A stretch of 64,000 bases of DNA, taken from IMG/VR virus record IMGVR_UViG_3300031746_000007, positions 1-64,000 of that record; one strand, given 5' to 3'. Below the pieces are notes generated by a model. The model was not told the DNA's origin and did no database searches. It saw only the letters and a program-made list of their open reading frames with translations. Positions within the stretch are counted from its first letter, which is position 1. The number at the start of each line of letters is the position of its first letter. Made by a program: the position numbers and the translations under genes. Positions 33,985-41,177 of the stretch are shown here, piece after piece. Source of the DNA: a virus.

Positions 33985-34197
33985 CTACCGCCCGCCGCTC
34001 GACATCGGGCCGAGGGTGAAGGGGCTCGGGTCCGGAGCCTTCGGCATCTGCGCGGTCGGGAGACGATCATCGGTCGGCACCGAGACGATGTTGTCCTTGT
34101 AGGTCCCGACCTCCGAGTCGTAGCGCTCGGTGAAGTCCTTGAACTGCTTGTCCTGGCCGACGTTGCTGGTCTCTTCGGCGTTGGGCTTGTCCGGCAT
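33985..34197 (-). CDS. Very small protein, family with C-terminal PFTL-type motif, copy 1
   Basis: 70 aa. It shares NVGQDK..KDF...YD.E.G.YK with the neighbouring 61-residue protein and ends in a Pro-rich tail with PSPFTLGPM. A good GGAGAG ribosome site is seven bases upstream. Nothing in it indicates an enzyme. It could be a small capsid-bound protein. Confidence 0.75.
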   Translation of the reverse strand: MPDKPNAEETSNVGQDKQFKDFTERYDSEVGTYKDNIVSVPTDDRLPTAQMPKAPDPSPFTLGPMSSGGR

Positions 34198-34208
34198 GGT
34201 GCTCTCCT

Positions 34209-34394
34209 CTACTTCTTCAGGTTGATCGGGCTCGGGGTGTTCGGGAGCGTCGCGGTCGACTGCGTCGGCTTGCCGCCTTCGGCGCTCTTGTACTTACCGT
34301 ACTCGGCATCGTACCCGTCGACGAAGTCCTTGACCGGCTTGTCCTGCCCGACGTTGGCCGCCGCGCACGCGTTCTTGGATCCGCTCTCTGCCAT
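34209..34394 (-). CDS. Very small protein, family with C-terminal PFTL-type motif, copy 2
   Basis: 61 aa. It is a paralogue of the downstream 70-residue protein (NVGQDKPVKDFVDGYDAEYG) and ends TPSPINLKK. It has AGGAGAG upstream of the start. The two genes probably arose by tandem duplication, followed by divergence of the loop between the common centre and the tail. Confidence 0.75.
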   Translation of the reverse strand: MAESGSKNACAAANVGQDKPVKDFVDGYDAEYGKYKSAEGGKPTQSTATLPNTPSPINLKK

Positions 34395-34403
34395 GATGCT
34401 CTC

Positions 34404-34631
34404 CTACTTCTTGCCGCCGAGGGTGAAGGGGGTCGGCGTGTCGATCGCCGAGGCACCGCCGCCGACTTGCGGCGGCTTCTCCGCGTAGTGCTGCGTCGGC
34501 AGACCGGGCGCGATCGGATGCCCCGCCTGCGGATCGTAGTTCGGCCCGTCTTCGAAAGACTCGGGACGAGCGAACCGCAGCGCGAGCTTGCGCAAGCCAC
34601 GAAACACTCCGGGGGGTCCTTGATACGGCAT
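34404..34631 (-). CDS. Very small protein with the same C-terminal motif
   Basis: 75 aa. The N-terminal half is basic (PPGVFRGLRKLALRFARPE) and unlike the two neighbours, but the tail TPTPFTLGGKK matches theirs. It is preceded by AAGGAGAA and by a good late-type promoter. Sharing only the C-terminus with neighbours suggests a common binding or targeting peptide. Confidence 0.72.
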   Translation of the reverse strand: MPYQGPPGVFRGLRKLALRFARPESFEDGPNYDPQAGHPIAPGLPTQHYAEKPPQVGGGASAIDTPTPFTLGGKK

Positions 34632-34648
34632 GCTGTTCTCCTTCTGCT

Positions 34649-34677
34649 CTACTACACGACGCTTCTCTGAACGTCAA
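34649..34677 (-). promoter_or_regulatory. Probable late promoter of the small-protein cluster
   Basis: TTGACG (34672-34677), 17-bp spacer, TAGTAG (34649-34654) on the minus strand. It overlaps the end of the endonuclease VII gene and lies about 18 bp before the start of the 75-residue protein. Same sequence class as the capsid promoter. Confidence 0.5.
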
Positions 34678-35134
34678 CGATCGTCTCACCAAGCGCGGTC
34701 TGACATCTCTGAAGATATCGCGCGCCTGCCTCCAAAATCGACGGGGCGTCGTTCGCCATCGCCACCATCGTATTGCACTTGGCGCACAGCAACCCTCTAA
34801 CCCTACTGCTCCGATGATCGTGATCCACGACTGGGCGTGTGGTTACCAGCGGCTTTTCACAACACGCGCAACACCCGCGCTGCTCCGACCACATTTTCTG
34901 AAAGCGGTCGAGCGTCAAACCGTATCGTCTCCGCAACGCACACGCGCGCTGCTTCTCCCGGCGAATCGGATCCGAATCTCGAGCCCGGACCTTCTCCTTG
35001 TTCGCCGCACGCCACGCCCTTGTTCTATCACTCAGCTCTTTCCTATGCGCGTGCCGATACGCGCGAGCCTCTTCTTTGTGAGCGTCGCGATACGCTTTTC
35101 GCTTTTCCAACCGCGTCTCGATCCGGTTACCCAT
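34652..35134 (-). CDS. Recombination endonuclease VII-like nuclease
   Basis: 160 aa. The N-terminal 65 residues are a strongly basic helix. The domain after YGLTLDRFQKMW shows C88/C91, DHDH at 104-107, and G-LC-KCN at 115-121, the zinc sites and catalytic histidines of the T4 endonuclease VII (Endonuclease_7) family. These enzymes resolve branched DNA before packaging. In this phage it lies in the head gene region. The start directly follows the upstream stop and has only a weak ribosome site, so coupling is likely. Confidence 0.85.
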   Translation of the reverse strand: MGNRIETRLEKRKAYRDAHKEEARAYRHAHRKELSDRTRAWRAANKEKVRARDSDPIRREKQRACALRRRYGLTLDRFQKMWSEQRGCCACCEKPLVTTRPVVDHDHRSSRVRGLLCAKCNTMVAMANDAPSILEAGARYLQRCQTALGETIVDVQRSVV

Positions 35135-35776
35135 CTACTTACGGCGTGGCTCACTCAAATGTACCGACATCGGCAGCCCTTGGTGAAAGCGTTGGTTGCT
35201 CATGTGCCCGATCGTTTCCGCACCGGGGTTGCTCTTGACGTAGACCTTAGCACCGGTCGCCGCGACGTAGTATCGCCCGCCTCGAGCGCCTTCTTGCACC
35301 GCCTTTGCCTCGGCAGTGTGCGCGTGGGTAGACAACTCCTGCGCCGAACGGCTCGCCTGAGATTTGACGTCGTCGGTCTTGCCTTGGTTGTGTTTTGCCG
35401 CCGCTTCGAAATGCGACCACGCAGCGGTAGAGTGCCACGACGCCGCATCCGTGTGTCCGGCGGCGCGTAGCTGTTCGGCTTTTTCTCGATGATAGACGTG
35501 CGCTACCTCGTGATCGACCGGACCTTGTGCTTTCTCGGCGTTCTTGCCGTCCTGGCTCATCTTCGGCTCGCGGGCTTTCTTGAGCTGCTCCGCCATCTCG
35601 CGGCCTTGGGCCATGCGACCGCGGGCCCGCGCCTCTAGCCCTTCGATGCTGCCGAGCTTGCCTTCCTTGTCGCCCGGCTCCCACTTCTCGCCGTGTGACT
35701 CGGGTGTCTCTCCGCCAGCCTTCTCGGTCGAGACATACTTCCGCTGCCCGAACTTGTCTTCGTGCCAGTATCCCAC
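35135..35776 (-). CDS. Putative capsid-associated protein with RGG-Y-YV motif
   Basis: 213 aa, GTG start. Helical and charged, with several histidines (DHEVAHVYHREKAEQL; AASWHSTAAWSHFEAAAKH). Near the C-terminus is GARGGRYYVAATGAKVYV, which is matched in the 172-residue protein two genes on (GVRGGQYVVTASGEKHYVG). Such short motifs recur in phage proteins near Mu gpF-like head genes. No enzymatic function can be given. Confidence 0.65.
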   Translation of the reverse strand: MGYWHEDKFGQRKYVSTEKAGGETPESHGEKWEPGDKEGKLGSIEGLEARARGRMAQGREMAEQLKKAREPKMSQDGKNAEKAQGPVDHEVAHVYHREKAEQLRAAGHTDAASWHSTAAWSHFEAAAKHNQGKTDDVKSQASRSAQELSTHAHTAEAKAVQEGARGGRYYVAATGAKVYVKSNPGAETIGHMSNQRFHQGLPMSVHLSEPRRK

Positions 35777-35779
35777 GAC

Positions 35780-36016
35780 CTATCCCTTCCCGGGCTTCAG
35801 CTCGAAAGGCAGACCGGGGTGCGACAGCGGCTTCGTCTCGAGCCCGGGGATCACGACCTCGCCGAGGTCGCCCTTGTCGGCGCGCTCGGGGTGCTCGGGC
35901 GGAAGCGCGAGCCACTTCGCGTTGCCGTGGTAGTCCGCTTCTCGGTGCATGACCCCGGGACGTTCCACGATTGGAGTGTCGACCGGGATCCCGACGTTCG
36001 AATAGCTCTTTGGCAT
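35780..36016 (-). CDS. Small protein of the head cluster
   Basis: 78 aa. The sequence is Pro-rich and mostly without helices (VGIPVDTPIVERPG, then ALPPEHPERADKG). It ends GLPFELKPGKG, which resembles the PFTL-type tails of the three small proteins to its left in the map. It has its own late-type promoter. No family is recognised. Confidence 0.65.
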   Translation of the reverse strand: MPKSYSNVGIPVDTPIVERPGVMHREADYHGNAKWLALPPEHPERADKGDLGEVVIPGLETKPLSHPGLPFELKPGKG

Positions 36017-36022
36017 GACCCA

Positions 36023-36051
36023 AACCTACACGCGAGCGACGAGGTCGTCAA
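36023..36051 (-). promoter_or_regulatory. Probable late promoter
   Basis: TTGACG (36046-36051), 17-bp spacer ending in GTG, TAGGTT (36023-36028), minus strand, in the only gap (39 bp) between the 172-residue and 78-residue protein genes. Belongs to the TTGAC[GAC]/TAG class. Confidence 0.5.
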
Positions 36052-36055
36052 CCGC

Positions 36056-36574
36056 CTAGCGCTGCCACGGTCCCTTGCCCCGCGTCTGCGCTGCGTCGTG
36101 GTGTTCGTTGTTGCCGACGTAGTGCTTCTCGCCGGACGCGGTCACGACGTACTGTCCACCGCGCACGCCGGTCTGCAAAGGCTGCGCCCCCTTCGCCGGC
36201 AGCTTGCCCTTCTGATACTTGCGGATGTCGCCCGGCGACGTGTAGCCGCCTTGATCCATCTGCTTCATCCCGGGTCCGACGTCCCGATACTTTCCGGAGC
36301 GCACCGCAAGCTCACGCCCGATCGCTCGAGCCTCGTCGTGCGTCTGCTTCTTGAACGTCGCGAACGACCCTTTGCCGCCAGACAGCCACGGTCGCGGTTG
36401 TTCGCCGGTTGCCCGCTCATACTCCAAACGCGCGATTGCGACTTTGTGCGGCGCCGTCGCTTCTTCATACCTCGCCTGGCTCATCGACCCCTTGTGCTCT
36501 TCTTCCATCATCCGCAAGAATGCACGACGCTGCGACAGATCGGTGTCGATCGACTCCGTAGATCTCTTGGTCAT
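36056..36574 (-). CDS. Putative capsid-associated protein, second RGG-Y motif protein
   Basis: 172 aa. The N-terminal half is a basic helix (SQRRAFLRMMEEEHKGS), the middle is polar, and residues about 138-153 read GVRGGQYVVTASGEKHYVG, matching the protein encoded two genes on. The start has GGAGTAGG upstream. The role is unknown; the motif suggests a common binding element. Confidence 0.65.
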   Translation of the reverse strand: MTKRSTESIDTDLSQRRAFLRMMEEEHKGSMSQARYEEATAPHKVAIARLEYERATGEQPRPWLSGGKGSFATFKKQTHDEARAIGRELAVRSGKYRDVGPGMKQMDQGGYTSPGDIRKYQKGKLPAKGAQPLQTGVRGGQYVVTASGEKHYVGNNEHHDAAQTRGKGPWQR

Positions 36575-36577
36575 CGC

Positions 36578-36928
36578 CTACTCCTTCGCCTTCACGGTCC
36601 CGCCCATCTTCTTGAAGACGTGCGTGACGACCGCCCAATAGTCCCCGGCTTCCGCCTCGCCCTCGGGCCCGGCCGCCGCGAGCGCCTTCTCCCAGATCGG
36701 CTCCTCCGCCGGGTCGACCCACGACGGCGGGTTGCCGTCCGCCTCGGGGTCGTAGCCGTCGACGAGCGCCATGATCTCCTCGTCGCCGCCCCCGTCCTTG
36801 AGCTGTTGTCGGATCTCGTCGACGTCGATCGGCGGCAGCTTGATCTTACCCTTCACGAACGGCGGAGCGTTGGCCGCCTTCACGAACGTCGCGAGCTGCT
36901 TCGGCTTGATCTTGGCCATGACCGTCAT
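36578..36928 (-). CDS. Unknown protein of the head-gene cluster
   Basis: 116 aa. The N-terminus is basic, the middle acidic with DVDEIRQQLKDGGGDEEIM and a W-P-turn (GNPPSWVDPAEEPIWEKAL), and the C-terminus is helical (DYWAVVTHVFKKMGG). It resembles small phage proteins of unknown function that accompany head genes. A good GGAGGGG ribosome site supports the start at 36928. Confidence 0.7.
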   Translation of the reverse strand: MTVMAKIKPKQLATFVKAANAPPFVKGKIKLPPIDVDEIRQQLKDGGGDEEIMALVDGYDPEADGNPPSWVDPAEEPIWEKALAAAGPEGEAEAGDYWAVVTHVFKKMGGTVKAKE

Positions 36929-37336
36929 CTACTCCCCTCCCGACCGCTCTGACAAGGGTGGTCGGCGAAGGTTGCGCGCCTTCGTCTCATACTCGAGCCG
37001 GAGGTCAGGGTTCGCTCGCACGATGTCTGCGTCAGCCACGACGTGCGGATTCCAGAACCGCATCGCCCCGTCGCCCCCATGACCGAGCCGCACGTGACAC
37101 TCGAGCGGCGACATGCAGAGCGAGACCATGTTCGACTCATCGAATTCCAGCTCGGGATAACGGTCGACCGGCAGCACGTGATGCACCTGAACCCGATCGT
37201 CTCCACCGCACGCCGCACACCTCGAGTGCTCCTTGAGAAACCAGCGGGCCGCCTCCGCCCACTGTGCCGACCTGCGCCGGCGGAGCCACTCGTGCACACG
37301 CGACCTCGTCCACCGGTAGCGGTACCCCAGGCTCAT
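36929..37336 (-). CDS. HNH endonuclease
   Basis: 135 aa from the ATG at 37336, which overlaps the upstream stop as ATGA. Zinc pair CAAC (40-43), then VHHVLP with catalytic H52/H53, an N in SNM at 69-70, and C80/H81...H86. This is an ordinary HNH nuclease. Such enzymes beside terminase and portal genes often assist DNA packaging, but it could equally be a homing-type nuclease. Confidence 0.8.
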   Translation of the reverse strand: MSLGYRYRWTRSRVHEWLRRRRSAQWAEAARWFLKEHSRCAACGGDDRVQVHHVLPVDRYPELEFDESNMVSLCMSPLECHVRLGHGGDGAMRFWNPHVVADADIVRANPDLRLEYETKARNLRRPPLSERSGGE

Positions 37337-38274
37337 CGGTCCACCCGCTCCCCGTCGACCCACTGCCACGCCGGCACACCCCAGTGTGGGCGCCACGGTT
37401 GCAACGCCTCACGCCCATTCGGCCGGAGCACCGGCAGCCCCCGCCACCCGCGGAACCGCTCGAGCCGCTTCACCCTCTTCGGATCCCCTCCGACGACGTC
37501 GGCGAAATCGTCAGGCCACACGAACATCCCGCCGGCCGGCGCGACCTGCCCGTGCATCACGAGCGAGTCGTCGTCGACGCGATCGTCTAGCGGGTTGCCG
37601 GCGTCGTCGACGTGCTCGCACCAGCGAAGCATGAGGTCGGGCAACTCGTCTGCCGCCGCCTTCACACCATCAGCCTGCGTCGCGGCGAACGCGGTCATCG
37701 TCTCGGTGCGTACCACGCGCTCCGCCTGCCACCATTGCTCATCCATGACGTCCATGACGCGCTCGGTAGCTTCCCCGAGTGTTTCGCCAGTCACGAGAGA
37801 CATCGCGAGCGCCGACTCGGCGGCTTCGACGTTGCGCACCATCATCGCTGCCGCGTTCTGTTCGTTGCGCAACCGGAGCATTGACTCCCGCTTGCCGAGC
37901 ACGCCTTCGAACCGCGACGCCTCCTCGATCGGGAGCACGACCTCGGCACCGGTGTAGCGCGCCTCGAGTTTTTTGATGTTGCCGATGAGCCCGCGCAACG
38001 CGTCCGTGCGCGCCGCCCGTCCGACCTCATGCACGTGCGACCTCATTTGCTTCGCGAGCTGCGCCTGCCCGGTCAAGATCTGTGCTTTGTAGAGCCGGAG
38101 CTGGTGCGCGGTGAACTTGTCGCTCGTCTTGCCAACGTGCGCGAGCTTTGCTTCGATCTCCTGCAACGCGCGCGTGTAGAAGTCGCGCACCTGTGCCACA
38201 CCGCCGCGCTCTACCACACGAGCGAGCCGGCGGCGGCTCTCCTCGACCATGATCTCATACGGTGCGCGTGCCAC
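37333..38274 (-). CDS. Mu gpF-like head morphogenesis protein
   Basis: 313 aa, GTG start coupled to the upstream stop. It is helical with VVRTETMTAFAATQADGV at about residues 183-205 and RWCEHVDDAGNPLDD near 216-230, followed by APAGGMFVWP. These are the core features of the Mu F / SPP1 gp7 minor head family. In many phages such proteins enter the capsid and are fused to or encoded beside toxin-like domains, which fits the ADP-ribosyltransferase gene directly upstream in the operon. Confidence 0.82.
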   Translation of the reverse strand: MARAPYEIMVEESRRRLARVVERGGVAQVRDFYTRALQEIEAKLAHVGKTSDKFTAHQLRLYKAQILTGQAQLAKQMRSHVHEVGRAARTDALRGLIGNIKKLEARYTGAEVVLPIEEASRFEGVLGKRESMLRLRNEQNAAAMMVRNVEAAESALAMSLVTGETLGEATERVMDVMDEQWWQAERVVRTETMTAFAATQADGVKAAADELPDLMLRWCEHVDDAGNPLDDRVDDDSLVMHGQVAPAGGMFVWPDDFADVVGGDPKRVKRLERFRGWRGLPVLRPNGREALQPWRPHWGVPAWQWVDGERVDR

Positions 38275-38277
38275 AGC

Positions 38278-39228
38278 CTAATCCGATCGCGTCCTACCGA
38301 GGTACTGCCGCGCGTAATCCTCGAGCGACGTCCCCGAATAGGTCGACTTCTTCTCCTTCTTCTCGGTGTACTCCCCGCGCTCCGCCTTCTTCGCAATCAC
38401 CTCGAGCCCGCGCCCCGGACGGTCCTGAGCTTGCACGATGTCGCGCGCTCGAATTTTGATGCTCCCGCTCGTCAGAACTGTGACCTCTTGCTCGCCTTCG
38501 TTGCCCGGATCGAAGCCGCCTTTCAGGCGATGCGTCATCACGATCGATTCTCGTGGCACCGTGACCTTGAAATAGAACCCGTTCCCTTCGTCGCCTCCGG
38601 CCGACGACAGCGCGGCGAACGTCTGCGCTACTTCTGGCGACTCTGAGAACGACGACAGAACGCCGGCGTCGAGGGTGATCTCGGCGTCCGGATCCTCTTG
38701 AACAGCCTGATATGCTTCGTCGTACATATACGCGAGCGACGAGTTTCCGCGAATGCCTCGCCACAGTTCTATCTTGGGCTTGTCGTACAGAGACTGCGAC
38801 ACAGCGGCGACGGCTGCGATGTCCCGCCGAACACCGTCATCTGCGAGCCCTTTGTTGAACGCACGGCTAACCTGCCCGACGTACTTACCCACATCCTTCA
38901 CGGCATACTCGATGTTGGCCGCCTTCTCGGCCGCGCGCGTGCTGCGTTCCAACTCCTTCTGAATCAACGCACCGCGATCGCCGTGCACCGCTTTCGCGCA
39001 CGCCGCCCGCATCGTCGCCGTCTCCGACGTCCCGGGGGACGCCCGCCAGCCATCCACCAAGCGCCACAACCGGGTCGAGTCACCGCCGGCGCGCGCGATC
39101 GCCTTGTCCGTGTTGCCCTTCTTCACGAGCCCGCGCAGCTCCTCGGGCTTCACCCAGTAGCGTTGCTTGTGCGCCTTCCCGAGACGCTCGACCACCTTCT
39201 CGATCGCGATGAGCCCGGAGCCGGCCAT
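38278..39228 (-). CDS. Putative ADP-ribosyltransferase with shared N-terminal module
   Basis: 316 aa from the ATG at 39228 (GGAGGAG five bases upstream). Residues 5-31 (GLIAIEKVVER, then KQRYWVKPEEL) match the N-termini of two other proteins of this window. The C-terminal part has the three marks of R-S-E class ADP-ribosyltransferases: LWRG with R157, LSSFS at 191-195, and EQE at 246-248 in front of a V-T-V-L strand. An ExE motif points to arginine as target. It lies next to the Mu gpF-like gene, as for T4 Alt-like injected enzymes. Function and packaging are inferred. Confidence 0.7.
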   Translation of the reverse strand: MAGSGLIAIEKVVERLGKAHKQRYWVKPEELRGLVKKGNTDKAIARAGGDSTRLWRLVDGWRASPGTSETATMRAACAKAVHGDRGALIQKELERSTRAAEKAANIEYAVKDVGKYVGQVSRAFNKGLADDGVRRDIAAVAAVSQSLYDKPKIELWRGIRGNSSLAYMYDEAYQAVQEDPDAEITLDAGVLSSFSESPEVAQTFAALSSAGGDEGNGFYFKVTVPRESIVMTHRLKGGFDPGNEGEQEVTVLTSGSIKIRARDIVQAQDRPGRGLEVIAKKAERGEYTEKKEKKSTYSGTSLEDYARQYLGRTRSD

Positions 39229-39230
39229 GT

Positions 39231-39410
39231 TTACTCCTCCTCGCGAATGTCGCGCGGGGGCCACGGATCGTCGTCGAGGTCCGGTCCCGGCACCGGGCTC
39301 GGGGGTTCCCCGAACGGGGTCGGGAAGTCCGGACCGTCCATCGGCTCTTGCAGCTTCAGCTCGCGGCGAATGAGCGCGGCGAGCGCCTTCGCGTCAATCG
39401 GCTTTGTCAT
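39231..39410 (-). CDS. Small acidic protein, 59 residues
   Basis: Short gene with a clear GAGGAG seven bases before the ATG at 39410 and stop TAA at 39231. The N-terminus is a helix (DAKALAALIRRELKLQE) and the C-terminus is Pro/Asp-rich (FPTPFGEPPSPVPGPDLDDD). It overlaps the HNH gene upstream and lies two bases before the ADP-ribosyltransferase gene. Its tight placement suggests a partner of that enzyme, but no function is known. Confidence 0.65.
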   Translation of the reverse strand: MTKPIDAKALAALIRRELKLQEPMDGPDFPTPFGEPPSPVPGPDLDDDPWPPRDIREEE

Positions 39411-39777
39411 TTTGCTCCTCGTGTGCGTCGTCGTGACACTCCTCGCAGACCGTCACGATGTTGCTCGGGTCGTTCGAATGCCCCTTGTTGCTGCGCAGCG
39501 CTCGACTCACGAGGTTCGGCGTCCCACCTTTGTGGTGCACGCTGAGCATCTTCTGACCGCCGCACTCCTTGCACTTCCACTCGTCCCGCCGGAACACACC
39601 GAGCACGAGCGACGGCGGGAGCCCGCCCTTACCACCGGTCGCGAGCGTGGCACCCTTCTCCTTCGCCTCTGCCTGCATCTTCGCGAGAGCCTTCTCCTCG
39701 TTCTGCGAGAGCTTGGGCTCCTCTTCTTTGGCGGGAGGTGTCCGGTTCTTCGCCAGCTTCACGACCGCTTCGCTCAT
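39394..39777 (-). CDS. HNH endonuclease
   Basis: 127 aa from the ATG at 39777 (overlap with the upstream stop). The first 55 residues are charged and flexible. The HNH core has C69/C72, HH at 81-82, N106 in DPSNIVTVC, and C111/C114 with H119. It is the second HNH gene within 2.5 kb of the structural cluster, and is of a different subtype from the one at 36929. Confidence 0.85.
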   Translation of the reverse strand: MSEAVVKLAKNRTPPAKEEEPKLSQNEEKALAKMQAEAKEKGATLATGGKGGLPPSLVLGVFRRDEWKCKECGGQKMLSVHHKGGTPNLVSRALRSNKGHSNDPSNIVTVCEECHDDAHEEQNDKAD

Positions 39778-40199
39778 TGCAGCGTCACCTTCCCCGGCAT
39801 CTCCGGTACCTGGAACAACACGGGGTTCTTGTCTTCCGGCGGCGCCGAGATCTCGACGAGGCACCACGACGGACACTTTGCCGCCGCGATCTCCGCCGCA
39901 CTGCGGCAGCTGTCACACGCCCCGACGTCGGACACCTTGATCATCGGACCGTACTTCGTTGGGATCGTCGGCACCGTGCACGAACCATCCGGGTTCGACA
40001 CCATGATCTGCGCGACGAACTCGGGGTTGCGCTGCACCAGCTCGTCGAGCAACACGAGCACGCGAATCCGCACCGACGCCGGTCGACCGCACTGCTCGCA
40101 CCGCTTATTGAGAGCGGCGATATGCGTCTCGCGCGCTGTCATCTCGCCGCTCACGAACTTTCGAATGTGCTCCGGCGTCCGATTGTTCATCTTCTTCAT
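39774..40199 (-). CDS. Zinc-binding protein, unknown function
   Basis: 141 aa. Two CxxC pairs are visible, CEQC (34-37) and CDSC (about 94-97), followed by further cysteines (AKCPSWC). A strand region lies between them. GGAGGAG precedes the start. It overlaps both neighbouring genes by four bases. It could bind nucleic acid or be a structural zinc protein; no family is recognised. Confidence 0.7.
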   Translation of the reverse strand: MKKMNNRTPEHIRKFVSGEMTARETHIAALNKRCEQCGRPASVRIRVLVLLDELVQRNPEFVAQIMVSNPDGSCTVPTIPTKYGPMIKVSDVGACDSCRSAAEIAAAKCPSWCLVEISAPPEDKNPVLFQVPEMPGKVTLQ

Positions 40200-40666
40200 C
40201 GTTTCGCTCCTCCTGCGAAAACAGGTTCACCGTAGATCTGACTCACCACTGACCAGCTCACAGCCATCGGACCGTGCCCGAGTCGCAACCCCCGATCATC
40301 GACGAACAAGTCGGCGATCGGTTTGCCTTGCGCCCCGTCGTCGATCGCATCGAACACCCCCGGCAGCTCCTTCGCGACAAAGTCGAGCATCTGTTGATAG
40401 CGCGCCTGGTTCAGAACCTTGTCGGCATCCCACGTTTTCTGGTGCACCTTTCGCACCCCCGCGCGCACCATAGGGTCGAGCGCCGCATCCTCGCGCAGCG
40501 CTCGGTTCGCTCGAGCGGAGTACAGTAGCAGACTGTGCCCGGCCGCCTTGAGAGACGCTAGCCCGGCCTTCGCCCCGGGTACGAACATGAGCCCCGACGT
40601 GACGTCGTCGTACCCGCGCCCGTGCGCGTCGACGACGGTCCCGTCGAAGTCGACAGCGATGAGCAC
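40196..40666 (-). CDS. HAD-superfamily phosphatase
   Basis: 156 aa. The N-terminal VDFDGTVVD carries D6 and D8, the nucleophile and acid of HAD hydrolases; LLLYSARAN gives the second motif (Ser), K in the QKTWDADK region could be the third, and ADLFVDDRG near residue 121 is the metal-binding DD motif. Small phage HADs act on nucleotides or on 3'-phosphate ends. Substrate is unknown. It lies between the RyR-domain gene and the zinc protein. Confidence 0.8.
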   Translation of the reverse strand: MLIAVDFDGTVVDAHGRGYDDVTSGLMFVPGAKAGLASLKAAGHSLLLYSARANRALREDAALDPMVRAGVRKVHQKTWDADKVLNQARYQQMLDFVAKELPGVFDAIDDGAQGKPIADLFVDDRGLRLGHGPMAVSWSVVSQIYGEPVFAGGAKR

Positions 40667-40667
40667 G

Positions 40668-41168
40668 TCATCCCCCGAATCGCTTGTTCTTCTTCGAAGG
40701 CTTGACCTCGGGAACGATCTCCGCGTTCTTCACCACGTCCCCGCTCGTCGTGAGGATGCCGACCTCTTCGGTCGCGTCCTTGCGCGAGGTCGGGTGCGTC
40801 ACCTCTTCGACCAGAACGGTCGGGACATTCTGCGCCACCGCCCGCACGACCGCCAGGAACAACCGATCCTTGACCTGTTGCTCCGCCGGCAGCTGCTCCC
40901 ACGGAACGAGACACGGATGCTCGAGCGCCTCCGGTCGTTTGGCCGGTCCGTACTTCCACCCGGCCTTGAGCTTGTGCTCCATCCATTCAAAGTGACTCTG
41001 CTCCGGCGACTTGCCGGGGTCGGCGATCGCCGACGTGACGCCGGCGATCGCGCTTTCCCGCTGCCATTCCGGAGCGGCGTCCCACGACGGGATAGTGTGA
41101 TCCCCGAGCGTCGTGCAGTAGGCACGGTTTGCTTCGTGAGCAATGCGCGCGATTTCTTCTGCGGTCAT
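40668..41168 (-). CDS. RyR-domain protein
   Basis: 166 aa. It contains EWMEHKLKAGWKYGPAKR, then HPCLVPWEQLP and a KD-LF helix, the pattern of the RyR domain (PF02026) found in ryanodine receptors and in many phage proteins. The N-terminus (IARIAHEANRAYC) is a helix of the same type of phage protein. Its role in phages is unknown; a nucleotide-ligand binding role has been suggested for bacterial RyR domains. The gene is directly behind the portal gene. Confidence 0.78.
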   Translation of the reverse strand: MTAEEIARIAHEANRAYCTTLGDHTIPSWDAAPEWQRESAIAGVTSAIADPGKSPEQSHFEWMEHKLKAGWKYGPAKRPEALEHPCLVPWEQLPAEQQVKDRLFLAVVRAVAQNVPTVLVEEVTHPTSRKDATEEVGILTTSGDVVKNAEIVPEVKPSKKNKRFGG

Positions 41169-41177
41169 CGACAGCTC

